NCBI RefSeq assembly: GCF_014805625.2
Contig: NW_023998517.1
Span: forward strand, 1,497,155-1,561,154
Direction of reading: 5' to 3'
Origin: Glossina fuscipes
Taxonomy: Eukaryota > Arthropoda > Insecta > Diptera > Glossinidae
Length of the DNA: 64,000 nucleotides
Of the stretch, positions 1 to 11,908 are shown piece by piece. The notes beneath the pieces were generated by a model that worked only from the letters and a program-made list of their open reading frames with translations, did no database searches and was not told the origin of the DNA. A program made the translations under genes and the position numbers. Each line of letters begins with the position of its first letter. Positions within the stretch are counted from its first letter, which is position 1.

Positions 1-929
1 ATATTTTTTTCTGATGGAATCCTGTATTCTTAGATATACATTATTAAAATATTTCCATATCCTAGAAAGGCCTTAACCATCGTTCGTGATGTTTCAAGCT
101 TTTCAAGTCGATCAAAGGTACCGGTCTCCTGTTCTCGCTCTTTCTGTCTGTCTTTCTCTCTCTATCTCCTTCTGATTATATTCTCCTCCCTGGTTACGAG
201 TTGGGTCGGGATTTGCATATATGGCATATTCACCGAGAGGGGACGTTCTATTAGACATTTTGGTCCCCAAGCAACCTAGGTATCGCTTTTACGGCTCTTT
301 ATTAAATTAAGAATGAAAGAAAAATGTAACCTAACCGCTCGTCTTATTGCCAATAATTTCTTGCTCGCCCTGAACGCTCTTCTTTCTTATATATCTTTGT
401 TATATTAACAAAGAGGAAAAAAATCTATCTGAAGTTTTACTTTATGAATATGTATAAAATACGCTGCCGAAAAAGCTTTGACAGCGACATCATCATAACA
501 GGGTATATGCAATTTGTATAACATAACAACTTAATATGTATGGTGTAAGTAATTTCATCCGTTTGTTGGAATATTTTGAACACACATGCGTTCAAGTGAC
601 TGTGCGCATAAACGAAATTGTTTTGTGCGAGTGAAAAGTTTTATTGGCAAAATCTGTTTATGGCTTTTGCATTTTAATTAGTTAAGTTCGCCATTCATTC
701 TTATACGCGTACACATATTACGTGCGAAATTATTTGTTGACAAAGGTTTAAGTTCATTCTTTCCCAAAATCTTTCAAACATATCGCTTGGTTGCTATATA
801 AGGTGAACAGTGTGTGAGTTTTGAATACGCAGCACTTTAATAAACAATTTTTGTGCTAATCGCACTTAAATCTACAAATAACTTATAATAGTAATAATAA
901 TGTGTTAGTGTGTGTGTTAGCTAATAAAC

Positions 930-1012
930 GGGTCCCGTGAAATTTAGGCAACCATTAATCAAAACAAGAGACTAAGACCCCGTGATACTTAGACAAACAT
1001 GGATCAAAACAA
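930..1012. repeat. 45-bp tandem repeat, two diverged units
   Basis: CCCGTGAAATTTAGGCAACC (934) and CCCGTGATACTTAGACAAAC (979) begin two units that both run on to ATCAAAACAA. About 80 percent alike. Confidence 0.55.
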
Positions 1013-1500
1013 ATGATCGTCACGCGTACATCGTTACTCTAAAATATCTTAAAGGCGCGAACGTGAAAACTAAATGCGATTTGGCTCCATGCCTCATAGC
1101 TTTTTATTCTTATGCATGCAAAAGAGTGCGCATTGAATTTGCATAGAGTTAAACATTTGCATAGTGTTCAAAAGGGCATCAAAAATGACAGTATGTACTT
1201 ACATACATGTATTTTCAGCTCGGTCCGAATAATACAATCGATTAAGCCATACCTATCTGTCCGTCCATTCCCCCCTTGTTGAAGTCAGAATTATGTCTTG
1301 TAAAGCTTGTGGACAACAATACATTTGGCCACAAGGAAAGGAAAAAGAAACAAGAAGAAGAGTTGAAAAGTCAACCAAACTGGCCCACAAATCGCCTAGT
1401 AATTAACCAAATAGTCCTTTTAGTTAACTAGCGATTAAAGTCATTATTAATTTAATCGGAGAAACAAATTCGAAGACTAAAGTCTTACTTAAACCGTCGC

Positions 1501-1585
1501 ACCTAAGCTAAGGCGCACTTGAGATTCGAACCCACGACCATTGAGTTGTCAGTCACTCGGGATCCTTTGCCTGTTCGGTCATTCT
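1501..1585 (-). mobile_element. tRNA-like SINE fragment, reverse orientation
   Basis: The plus strand TTGAGATTCGAACCCACGA is the complement of a tRNA T-arm/B-box (GGGTTCGAATCTCAA) and shares the 13-mer TTGAGATTCGAAC with the 36.4 kb copy except at its first base context. The region upstream (minus strand CCCGAGTGACTGACAACTCA) is compatible with a decayed tRNA 5' half. No clover-leaf could be closed with confidence, so a functional tRNA gene is not claimed. Confidence 0.3.
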
Positions 1586-2051
1586 GGTGCTAAACAAGCG
1601 TGTGTGTCTATAGTTGCTTATCATATTACTGGTATATCGAAGACTAGTGCATTCAAGACAAGTAGACATTTTCTATTTTAATAAAATACAGTTTCCAATG
1701 GCATGCAATTATATGTATCCGCTTTCTCAAGTTGTCCAATCTTAAAATAGCATTTCATTTTAGGACCTCCAGATATAAAAAAAGGAAAAAAAAATTCTTT
1801 AAAAAGTTGCTTTAACTAGATCATCAAATTGATAGTAAATTATATGTATTTTTTTCAAGTGGTATCAACAAGGCTATGTACATACGTTACATAAACATAA
1901 GTAAAATGTGTATAATCATCATAGCGAGAGGTAATTTTCGATCGTTTTTAAAACCAACGTAATTTCAATTCTAAAAATTTACTCTTTAATTAACGTCAAG
2001 TGCAGTGCAATGCATTGCTAGGCTTACCCAAGAATATCAGTAGTTTTGCTA

Positions 2052-2100
2052 CCGAATATGTACATATGTACATATGTACGTATATATATATATATATATG
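2052..2100. repeat. (AT)n-rich microsatellite
   Basis: TACATATG units pass into ten AT dinucleotides. The 158-codon frame across it is low-complexity and not a gene. Confidence 0.9.
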
Positions 2101-2144
2101 TGTATGCCTTGTATATGTTTTCATGGTTGATGTTGTTATTATCT

Positions 2145-2167
2145 TTGTTGTTGTTGTTGTTGTTGTT
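2145..2167. repeat. (GTT)n microsatellite
   Basis: Seven to eight GTT triplets. Confidence 0.9.
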
Positions 2168-2320
2168 AAACGTAAATATGATTATTTAACGTTTCGCGGT
2201 ATTTTTTCCTTTTTGCTTAATAGTTTCGTTTTGTTTTTGTATCACTGCTGTTATTTTTACTTCAAAACGAGCTGCAAATGTGCAATTAAAGAAACAGGTT
2301 ACACGCTCGTAAATACAATT

Positions 2321-2329
2321 GTAGATATA

Positions 2330-2362
<33 letters not shown>
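2321..2362. repeat. (AT)n microsatellite
   Basis: About twenty AT units with one G interruption. Confidence 0.9.
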
Positions 2363-2656
2363 GTTTTTGAGCTGTGTGCTTGTACATGCATTGTATATAT
2401 ACATATATATAATCATGTATATACATATGTGAACAATTTAAATTGTGACGGATTTCTTTTCGTTTTTGAATTGTGAATGTGTTTTATTTGTTGTTGTTAT
2501 TATTGCTCGCTTACTTGCTGCTGTTTCTGCTTTTTGCCTCTCAAACATATTCACATGTCAGCATTTTTGTGATTGCCTGATTTATTGTCAACAAATCGTT
2601 GACAAATAAATTACGTTTTTGCCGCAAAAACATTTTTATGACCATTGCCACTGAAC

Positions 2657-2750
2657 ACATACATACATATATATATATATACATACATACATACGTATAT
2701 ACATACGTACATACATACGTACATATATATATATACATATATACATATAG
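2657..2750. repeat. Compound (ATAC)n/(AT)n microsatellite
   Basis: Alternating ACAT, ACGT and AT units. Confidence 0.85.
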
Positions 2751-3852
2751 AGAATGAATGACACATACAATTACATTTTCAATTTTCCCCATCTACACTT
2801 GGCCTCTCGAGCAGCCCGTGTCACAATGAAACACACCGTCTTTCTCTCTAGTTCATGCGTGCTTAAATACACACATCTATAAATATATACATATTTGTAC
2901 GCTTGCAAATGGTTGTGATTTGATGTAAAACATTTAAAACAAAAAGGAATAATTGCGCATTGCAATGCGGTTGGCCGGCCATTTATTTGAATGGTTGTTC
3001 TCTTTATAAGGTATTAAAACTTAATACTTGTTTATTTAGGAAAAATTGTATGCTGTTGCAAACATAAAATAATATGACCATGATTGCTTCAGAATCAACA
3101 CAAATAACCACTACCAAAAAAACAAAAAAAATAATAAAAAAATCTGACATTAATTAAACGAAATTATTGCCAATAATTCACAAATCGAGGCTTTTGTTTA
3201 ATAAAAGTCAGCGAAACGAAAACAATTAAACCTAACGAAAACATTTTTCGTTTAAAGAAAGAAACTGATTTTTGTGCTCGCCACCCAGTGCATGATCAGC
3301 AATGTGTTTGGCAACGCTCTAAAATACATATGCTACAAATTGTCTAAAAAATGGTCGCCTCTTACAGATGTTATTTTCGGATACTTTATTAAGACTAACA
3401 TATATGTATTTATGTTGCAATGCGTCAGCGAATACTTATTCCATAACATGCTAGGCTAGCCAACACTTCATATTTTGTAAAGCATCGCCAGCTATAAGCA
3501 TAGATGACACTGAAGATCACACATATGTCCTTATTCAAGGCATTACGATGTAGTGCTTCCACAAGCAACATTGCTCGATAAACTTTTGCATAGGCCGTGC
3601 GGTTCTCGATGCGAAAAGGCCGTGATCTTCGTTCGAAAAAGTTATGCGATGCGTTCATTATAAACCCTTTTGCAAACTCATACAACACTATATATAAAAA
3701 ACTCTACAGTAGTAAAGAAAAATCTTATTTTTATCTTCCGTTCTAGATTCTTCTTCTGCCGGCGCTCTTCCCGACATCCATTACAAAAATGCTTGGCGAA
3801 GTCAACAAGCACATTAAAAGTATCCAGACTTTGCTGTGAATTTTGCTGAAGA

Positions 3853-4371
3853 TTGTTACAAAGTAAGTTATTTAAATCCTTTCTAGTTATTCAAAGCGCT
3901 TTTCAAAAACTAGTACACTGCGTAGAGCTAGTGGCCCCTTTAATATGTGCTCTTATCAAACACGTACATAGGTCATGCTGGCTATCAATGCTTGTAGCAC
4001 TCAGTCCAAACAAAAAGAAAACAAAATTTGAATATTTTTTAAGGGGTAATGAGCGCTGTCTGAAGAACTCTCTTCCTGCAAACTTGTTCCTCTTCTCTTA
4101 CATGGCGATGTCCAGAACGCTTTATTGGCCTCAAAAAGTTCATTTTTTAAATCAGGTCGCTACTCAAGACCTGTGTTATTATTACTTTTTTATATTTATT
4201 AAGATCGATCAGTCAGGGCATATAGGACGCTACGCCTCTTTCATAGTAGCTCGCTACAACGACTGCAAATTTCTGAATTATGTTAATACTCTAGAAAAGG
4301 TTCCACAAACTATATATGCAAAGAAATTTACTCCGCCGGTGTCGGTCATTACGTCCCTGACATTTTGTTGA
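3853..4371 (+). other. Unexplained 172-codon open stretch, no recognised domain
   Basis: Open for 172 codons with mixed amino-acid composition, unusually long for this base composition and not due to simple repeat. It begins at a non-ATG codon (TTG); internal ATGs are short of a good context. It includes stretches such as ATQDLCYYYFFIFIKIDQSG. No family was recognised. Flanking minus-strand frames at 3425-3688 and 4349-4570 suggest either chance or a decayed element around 3.3-4.6 kb. Confidence 0.15.
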
Positions 4372-4689
4372 AAAACTCTACGCAATTAGAACAAATTAAT
4401 AATTCAGGAATGTAGAATATAAAGTCTTGAGGACGTATTTTGAGTGGCATCAAAAAAGTCATAAGCTTTTTTTTATGGTTTCGTGACTTAACAATGCCTT
4501 TCCATAACAAAATTGACATTTGGGAAGTGTTATTATGATCCCAGAATGCCAAATTCAGCAAACTTGACAAGAAAATGCATTCTTTCCTCTTAAGAGTAGT
4601 GATCCATCACAACATAAGGTGCTAGTTGACGTTCACTAAGCATATTTAAATTAAAACAAAAGTAAAAACAATTTATGAGATCAGGGCCC

Positions 4690-5190
4690 TTATTATATAC
4701 CCTACACCTCTTCACCGAGTACCATTATTCCTATAATCGCTTTTTAAAATAAGACGTTGTATGAGAACTTGGAATATGTATGAGTAAACGTAAGAAGGAA
4801 CAGGTACAAGTACTATATTGAACCGCTGCCTATGATTAAATACACTGCACAACTTTGTATGGGAAGTGGTACTCTACATTACTCCACTATTATTGATATA
4901 AGCCCTTTTTAAAATAAGATTTTATATGGGACGTGAACGAAAAAGTGAAGAAAAGTCCGATCTAAATCATTTTCAACAGCATTAGACCTTGTGGACGGCA
5001 AACTTCATCGTAGGATCCCAAAAATAGCGACCTTTAGGTTGAACGCAAGAATACAGGACGGACGGACGGACAGACAAGCTTAGATTGATTGGAAGTGATT
5101 CTGAATCGTCAGGTACACAAAAATAAAGATCTATCTCAAGTCCTTCTGGATGTTGCGAACAATCCTCCTACTATAAGTGGCCCATGATAA
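4690..5190 (+). repeat. Dispersed GACGGAC-core repeat, copy A (with internal duplication)
   Basis: A family dispersed through this window. The conserved core is a run of GACGGAC/GACAGAC units (5056-5080), then ACAAGCTTAG, then AGTCCTTCTGGATGTTGC. Upstream, the block TTTTTAAAATAAGA is present twice (4742 and 4906), inside two aligned segments 4724-4780 and 4888-4944, so part of the unit is tandemly duplicated. Similar sequences are widespread in fly introns; I cannot name the element. Confidence 0.55.
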
Positions 5191-5849
5191 CAAAAAAAAA
5201 CAAAGAAACCAGTTACAAAAGCTAACGGGGGTAACGTTTAAAATAGTTTTGTATTAGTTCACCAAATCTCATGAATCCGTTACATGTTTTTGAAAAAAGT
5301 GGAGGACTTAATATGGAAATTCGCAACAATCAGTGAACTTTTCACTTGATCAGCTGAAAAAGGAAAGAAAGCAAACTATAAAATCACTTGCTTCTAAATT
5401 TAACAATTCACTCAATTATGTAAAGTTTATATATTGCAATACACAAAAGACCAATTAACCATTTAAGAAAAAGGTATCGTGATAAGGAAAAGTCAATATA
5501 TTCTAAACACCTCAACTTCTGCTCTGGTTTTTCTTTGCATTTATTTTTTTTTTTTTGCGTTTTTTTTTGTAAATTTTATATAATAAAATTTAATTAATGG
5601 CCTCCACTAAATGACTAACATGCAATATAGCCAAGAAAGAGAAATGTTTTGAAGTGAATCGAAAGGAGAAAAAACTTTGCTAACTTGACAATGTGGACAT
5701 TAGACAAACCTTTAAAGCCGTTGTTATCAGATTTTTCACGAATTTTGTCATACTGTTAGAGTTTGTTTTATGTACGTCATTAGATTAAAATCAGTCACAT
5801 AAAAACTGTAAAAGAGAGAGAAAAAATAACCAACAGACAGAGAAACAGG

Positions 5850-5912
5850 CCACCACCACCACCACCACCACCACCACCACCACCACCACTACCACTACCA
5901 CCACCGCCATCA
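5850..5912. repeat. (CCA)n trinucleotide repeat
   Basis: About twenty CCA triplets with CTA and CGC interruptions near the 3' end. Reading it as poly-Val on the minus strand is an artefact. Confidence 0.95.
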
Positions 5913-6937
5913 CTGAAGCTTTAAATAATAATAAAAGAAAAAAAAAACAGAATTTTTTTTTAAATGGAAAAAACAAACTGCATGTCAAAGACTATTAGAT
6001 AAAATGTATTTACTTTTGAGACCAAGGCGAACTTCACAAATTTCGTACTGTAGAAAAGCATAGAAAAGTCTTGTTTGCAAATGTGAAACCGTTAGTGAAG
6101 CTTAGTAAGCAAAAAAGAAGAAAAAAAAGTTAAACTAAAACAAACTTATTATGCAAACGTTTATAAATGAAATAGACATGAGTTTTTTTTTCTTTTTGTT
6201 TTTTTTTTGGTGTGTGCGATGTACATATATACATATGTATAATAATGTATATATATATATACGTATATGTATAGGTTTTTTGTTTTATTTCTCTTTTTGT
6301 ATTTTTTTTTTTTTTTTGTACCATTTCTGTATTGCATATGTATAGAGGAAATCAAGGAAAGGGTTTTAGAAAAACCATACAAGTAAGGTAAAGCATATAT
6401 TAAGCGTTTTGTTGTATTTTTTTTTTTTGTCGACCAAGTATAGTCAGCAAAGTATGACTTTAATGTATAACTATAGCAGTCACCTTTGAATGCATACATA
6501 AGTAGTAAGTATGGTGCGCGCTTGGTGTGTAAGTATGTATATGCGATTTATACATACCTCGATAGGTGCTTAGTTAGCCTCATTTAGCAAACATTCGTTA
6601 TGCAATGCCAACATTTGTATTCGCAACAAAAATGTTTTATTTTTTTAACTTTTTTGTTTTTTTTTTTTTTTCTTTTTTACTTTTTTTATACATTCACTCT
6701 GACTTTTTCTCTCTTTTTCCTAGATTTTCCAAAGGTCTACAGCACCATTGTTGGTTTATTTTTTTAATAGATTTTTTGTTTATTTCTTTTTTTTTCTTTT
6801 CATTTTTTGTTGGTGAGTAGGTATAAAAAGTAAAGAACTGTTGTTGTCATTGTATTTTTGGTGTTGCTGGAAGGCCTCATGCTGCCGCTTTCAGCTGTTT
6901 GCATTTTAAATGCAACGATTTCCTTTTTACGGAGTTT

Positions 6938-6939
6938 TA

Positions 6940-6972
<33 letters not shown>
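6938..6972. repeat. (AT)n microsatellite
   Basis: About seventeen AT units, one G interruption. Confidence 0.9.
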
Positions 6973-8524
6973 CATGCCTCTCTTCACGTTAATTTGGTTC
7001 ATTGCTATTTGTACAGCTTACTCTATGTACTATGGAGCTTCATTCGCTTGCTTTTTTGTAAGCAATACTCAGGGCGATAACTGTGCCGGCTTATCATGCC
7101 ATTTGTAACTCTCCAAAAATGGATCAAAAATAAGCCTAACATTACGTTCTATATGCCTGAAAATCATAAGACTCTGTTTGGATCAAATGAAGTTCAAAGG
7201 ATGGGTAACAACATGGCTTAGATTTAGAACGTTCTCTTCAAGCACCTAGAAATCATCAGAGAACATATTATTCTGAGGGTAAGGGTCTGCTAAAATGAAA
7301 TAATTTTCCTTTTAAGGATTACTGCACTGAAAATTTTTTAAAGTATTTCCCACTATGCAGCACCAAAAATTACTCATCAAAGATCTTTTAAGGATATTTC
7401 TTTGATCAACGTAGGTCAAGCCACATCCACTTGGCCGACTATTTATATTTTATCATTTTCAAAAAATTATTGCGCACAAAACTTGTTGTGCTTGATTCTT
7501 TTCGCCATACAAAAATTGAGATAAATAACTGTCATCCTAGTATTTTTCGATAGAGCAAGGGCGAAAGATGGCACGACTCTAGCTACGAGATCCTTAAAGC
7601 AAACCGGAAATATTCGATGTAGTAATGTACGATTCATTAACTCAGTAGGTTGCCAGCAGCAGCGAACATTTGTTTATCTGGTATTAAACTAAATAGGGAG
7701 CTGAGTGCAAAGCAACTTGGTTTAAGTTCATGCAAGACGCTTAGAAAAGAGCGTAGGTCATTCACCAGTGCAGATAAACAATATTGTAAGAATAAAAACT
7801 TCGAAAGTTTCCTACCAGCGGCACCAATTCTCCCTCTATAATAGAATTTGATCTAAAACGTAATGTAATTATGTTCATGTCCGACGGAACTTGGTAACGC
7901 TTGAGCTACGTTTAACACGCTTTGAATTCAAGAAAAAAAAAGAGTTCCAATCATGTCTAAGATATCGAGTATCGGAAGTTCTTCTCAATCTGAACAATAT
8001 GTTTTCTTTTCCTGTTTATTAAACACAAACGCCATGGCTAACAAAACAGTGTCGTCAACTTGGTTAAATGCTTTAAATTGCAAAAATTCGCTACCTTTCG
8101 TACAGCAGTAGAATAAAATGTATGCATAGTAAGAATAGGGAATTGCAACGCCGCATACAGCAGTACCCCACCAACAATTCGACGCCATAACTGAAACCAC
8201 TTGAAAGATGTTAAAAAGTTAGGATTTCGTGATTTTAGCATTTGAATGCTATAAAGTGATTTGCTTGCATGAAGGTGTGCAGAATATGTAGACATACAAT
8301 ACAAATAGAATGCATGTACACAGGGTATTCGCCATAAAGGTTTACCATTTCGTTTGGACTCATTTCGATGAAGGTTAACAGATCGTCGTACTCGACAATC
8401 GGCAAAACATACGAATAAAAACTGAAGAGATACGTTATAGAAGCTAGTCGCAGGGAATCGTACGCAAAAGAAACAGTCCATAGCGAAATTTAGAGCATAA
8501 TTGACATCAATGCTGCCCCTTGTT

Positions 8525-8810
8525 GAAATTATGAGAAAAGAGTTGATGACCTTTAAGTCTACACTTCAAATCCTCTCCAAGAACAAGAAGAAGAATAGAA
8601 ATTACTCGCGTGAAGAAAAGCATTCCATTTGATTTATTTAAGGCAAAGTTGATGCAGAATTATACTCCACAGAGCCATTAACGAAACCTATCATACGTCA
8701 AGAAATTGTGAAAAGGAGAGTTCAGAAATTTTAAGCCTACACTTCAAAACCTCTCAAAGAACGGAGAAGACAAGAATCTCGTTTGCTTTCACTTAAGGCA
8801 GCGTAGTTGC
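8525..8810. repeat. 177-bp tandem duplication, diverged
   Basis: GAAATTATGAGAAAAG at 8525 and GAAATTGTGAAAAGG at 8702 start two copies that share TTTAAG(T/C)CTACACTTCAAA, CCTCTC(C/A)AAGAAC and a final TTTAAGGCA. The second copy is shortened in its middle. Confidence 0.6.
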
Positions 8811-9149
8811 TAGGCTACGCTCCCAGAAATCGATAACCATATATGGCGTCGAAAATCCTATATATTTAGTATTAGATTGTTTTGTAGAGTTTTGAACGAT
8901 CGTTTCATTTCAAATTCATTGTATTTGTCTAATATGAGGGTTGAGTTAGTTTTTGTGTCTTTACAAAAAACATATGTTGTATGGCTACGTGTCTGTATGT
9001 GTGCAAATGTATTTTACCTTAAAATCTTGATGACTGGCCAGATTCGATTGTAATGTTGTTGTTTTTGTTCGTCTTGTTGTTACGTTTGAAACCAAATGTT
9101 GTTCTTATTTGATCGTGCTGTTGCTCTCTATTGTCACAGTTGGGGTTAA

Positions 9150-9208
9150 TGTATATATATATATATAATGTATATATATAATGTATATATATATATATAT
9201 ATATGTGT
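9150..9208. repeat. (AT)n microsatellite with AATG interruptions
   Basis: Three AT blocks separated by AATG. Confidence 0.9.
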
Positions 9209-9235
9209 ATTTATAAATATATATTTCTACATATT

Positions 9236-9262
9236 CAAACATACCTGCATACAAGAAACCAC
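9236..9262 (-). promoter_or_regulatory. Candidate recursive splice (ratchet) point
   Basis: On the minus strand TTTCTTGTATGCAG is followed directly by GTATGTTTG, an acceptor-donor juxtaposition with the junction between 9245 and 9244. Drosophila Ubx is reported to use a zero-length ratchet point downstream of mII, and this site lies on the correct side and strand. The pyrimidine tract is short and purines interrupt it, so it may be chance. Confidence 0.22.
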
Positions 9263-9360
9263 TATTTCGTGACTAAATCAACAACAGAATCTTATTAAAA
9301 AGGAAAAAAAAACACATTTTGTTTTTTGTTTAAACTTTAGAAAAATGTTTTTCTCGTTTC

Positions 9361-9388
9361 TGTTGTTGCTGTTGCTGTTGCTGTTGCG
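9361..9388. repeat. (GTTGCT)n repeat
   Basis: Opa-like CAG/CTG-type repeat, about four hexamers; no reading frame around it. Confidence 0.85.
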
Positions 9389-9907
9389 GTTCTTTCCAGT
9401 CAGTTTAATCTCTTAATAAAAATATTCAACATGAGAATTCAATTTATCTTCTTAAATCATTTCTGTTTCGTTTCCGAAACCCGCATTTCGTCGTTTCGGT
9501 AATGAATACATAAGAAAGCATAAAAAAGACTATAAACAGCCACAACTCAATTATATTTATAACAATTCATATATATGCATATACGCTGGGGACCTCATAC
9601 AAATTGTTGTCTTCTTAAATCAACTGAATTATGTAGCGCGAGAATATTTACTCATAATATCATTATCTTACAAATGTGTGACAGTTTTCTGGTACAGTGA
9701 AAGTGAAAAAGTGTTATCATAATAATTTCATGCTATTCTCGCTATAGAATTTGTGATCATCATTTTCCCGCCGTGGTGTCATAAGTTTATAAAAAATTGC
9801 AATTTTTCTTTTACATAATTTTGTTTACTCTTTTTTTTCTCTCTTTCAATGTCTGCACGCGTTTAGTTTAGATCGCAGATTATCAGGTCAGACAGCTGAG
9901 GTCAGTT

Positions 9908-9985
9908 CTGATAACCATTTTCCAATACCGTTAAATGCTTGAAAACCTGATAACCGTTTAGTAATTAAATGCTTAAAAACCCAAG
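9908..9985. repeat. 39-bp tandem repeat, two units
   Basis: CTGATAACCATTTTCC...TTAAATGCTTGAAAAC (9908) is followed by CTGATAACCGTTTAG...TTAAATGCTTAAAAAC (9947). Confidence 0.5.
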
Positions 9986-10870
9986 CTGAAGAACGGAAAA
10001 TAATAAAACAACAGTCCCCCATCTGTATTGCTCTCCAAATTCCACAGATAATTAATAATAAAAGTGAAAGAAACATTGCCAAGGCCATTAAGAAAGTTCA
10101 ATCTAAAGACTGAAACAGGCAAAACATTGATAGGTCGGAAGGTTGGGTGCCCACGATTAGTCTGAATCTTCGCAGCCTCGGGGTTGAAGATACATTGCCC
10201 CTCTTAAATCACAAAGGGTGACATCGTGGCATGGTTCACTTTAAAACCACGTTGTGCAGTCAGGCTCAATGACCAATATAGGTCGTTAAGTTAGACGAGG
10301 AAGAAGCTTTAGTTAGTTCTTCTCCAACCTTTCCGTCCGCCATAGCCTGTTCTTTTATCTCTCCAGGCGGTTTATAGATAACAAGTTAGTATCAAATAAT
10401 GGCTTCCGTGAAGACCTAAAAGAGAGAGAATTGCAGCCCTAAAAGATATTAAGCTACTTGGTACCAAGCTGAAGACATCACTCCTCTACGATCATCCAAA
10501 TAACCATCAAAAGGTTGAGTATATTCTTTGAAATCATTAGTTTAAGAAACCGCTTTAGTGACTCTTCTCTTTCTTCCAGAAAATGTACCCTGTATTTGTT
10601 GAATTTTCTTTATTGGACCTTTTGCAATCCATACTATTCGCCATCATAGGTAGACACCATTGCTCCGACATTTTTCATAAACTCGACAAAAATCAATGTT
10701 GCGCTCATTTCTATTTCAAAGTTTTTATGTACGGTTCCTCTAAGAGTAGGGCAGTCAGTCTTTAAACAATTCATTCAAGAGTTCGCTTAACTCAAATTTA
10801 ATATCAACGTGTTTTACTAATTAAAATAGAATGCTCGCGAAAGATAAATAAAGTAAATGCACAAAAAACA

Positions 10871-10898
10871 AAATAAATAAATAAATAAATAAATAAAA
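10871..10898. repeat. (AAAT)n microsatellite
   Basis: Six AAAT units. Confidence 0.9.
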
Positions 10899-11380
10899 TT
10901 CATTTATTCGCATAAAATATTTACTGCAACAATTTAACATATTTTGCAAAGTAACGAAAACAGCGGACGACGATTGATTCTGACTGTTGCTGTGTTATCA
11001 TTAGAAAACAAACACAATCGTATTGCTTCTACAAGCTATAAGTTTGTATGTCTATCCTTATAGAAGTGAGTATAAATGAATTCAGGAAAAGAAAATACGT
11101 AGAAACGCAAAAGCAAGGGTCATGCAACATGTTTTGAACTATACCCAGCGTACAAGTTCAATATGCTTAAGAGAATATACTTAAGTTACATTGTTAAGGT
11201 CTATATAGTCTAATGCACGGGCATCAACTCCTTTAAAGAAATACGAATTTTGTTAGTTAGTCGTGTTGTTTTTCCTACACATACATGGACGAAGCAACTC
11301 TTCCTAGTTGTTGTATATGCTTCTTTTTTCCTTTTATACGGATTTTACTTCTGGTTAGTTTCGGTTAAATTGTCAGACGA

Positions 11381-11440
11381 CTGTTGCTATTGCTGTTGCT
11401 GTTGCTGCTGCTGCTGCGGCTGCGGCTGCTGTTTCTGTTT
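11381..11440. repeat. CTG/CTN-rich opa-like repeat
   Basis: Mixed TGC TGT, GCT and GGC triplets over 60 bp. It gives a Cys-rich or Ser/Asn-rich spurious frame depending on strand. Confidence 0.85.
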
Positions 11441-11534
11441 CTTTCATAGTCGTAGTCGTTTAAGTTTCGTTGTGTTGTGCGGGCTGTTGGCTGGCAATTT
11501 ATACTGTGTTTGTATGTTTCTTTTTTCCTTCTTC

Positions 11535-11555
11535 TTTTTTTTTTTTTTTTTTTTT
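11535..11555. repeat. Poly-T run
   Basis: Twenty-one T in a row. Confidence 0.9.
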
Positions 11556-11859
11556 GTTTTTTGTCGTTTATACTGTAGAAATAAATAAAAGATCGAATCA
11601 TGACAAGCTTTTCGTGCGCTCCCAAATGAGATACGTACATGCAGCCACGATAATTCTGTACATTTCAACAGGAAAATGTCGTAAATTTAACTAAAAGCAC
11701 GAAGTTCAACATAAAATGTTAAATGTTGCCTTTTTTCTTTGCTTTTCTTTTCTTGCTTTGTCACAAAAGAAAAATAATTTGGGAAAGTTTTCAAGAGTTG
11801 ATTTTTCATTTTTTCCTTTTTTTTTATTTTATTTTTGTCATTTAATACCAAATTAAGCA

Positions 11860-11908
11860 TATGCTCTAGCATTGGAAGCATATGTTTCCATATGCTTCCA
11901 ATAGCATA
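11860..11908. repeat. Hairpin-forming inverted repeat
   Basis: ATTGGAAGCATATG (11871-11884), a 4-nt loop TTTC, then the exact complement CATATGCTTCCAAT (11889-11902). Pairing resumes beyond a 5-nt bulge (TATGCT at 11860 with AGCATA at 11903). The stem is about 20 bp, shorter than a usual fly pre-miRNA, so a microRNA is not claimed. Confidence 0.85.

Larger units (their letters stand above)
5200..8500. other. Intronic sequence without recognised gene
   Basis: Beyond the CCA and AT repeats listed, this stretch holds AT-rich sequence and many T runs (6180-6440, 6630-6800). A 147-codon minus-strand frame at 8481-8038 is overlapped by another at 8200-7985; neither resembles a known protein. Confidence 0.6.

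Noticed and set aside
1501..1585. Functional tRNA gene
   Set aside because: Only the T-arm/B-box is clear; acceptor stem and anticodon arm do not form.
2000..2476. 158-codon plus-strand open frame
   Set aside because: Driven by (AT)n and (GTT)n repeats; Tyr/Ile/Val runs are typical artefacts.
8038..8481. 147-codon minus-strand frame
   Set aside because: No known motif, and a second minus frame overlaps it; Cys/Phe-rich composition not convincing.
10580..10765. Plus-strand frame after a strong acceptor-like TTCTTCCAG
   Set aside because: No donor, no homologue, opposite strand to Ubx; a good acceptor match alone is common in pyrimidine-rich intron.
11365..11640. Frames rich in Cys or in Ser/Asn/Arg
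   Set aside because: Reading of a CTG-type triplet repeat and a T run.
11860..11908. MicroRNA precursor
   Set aside because: Stem of about 20 bp with a 4-nt loop is too short for a typical fly pre-miRNA.
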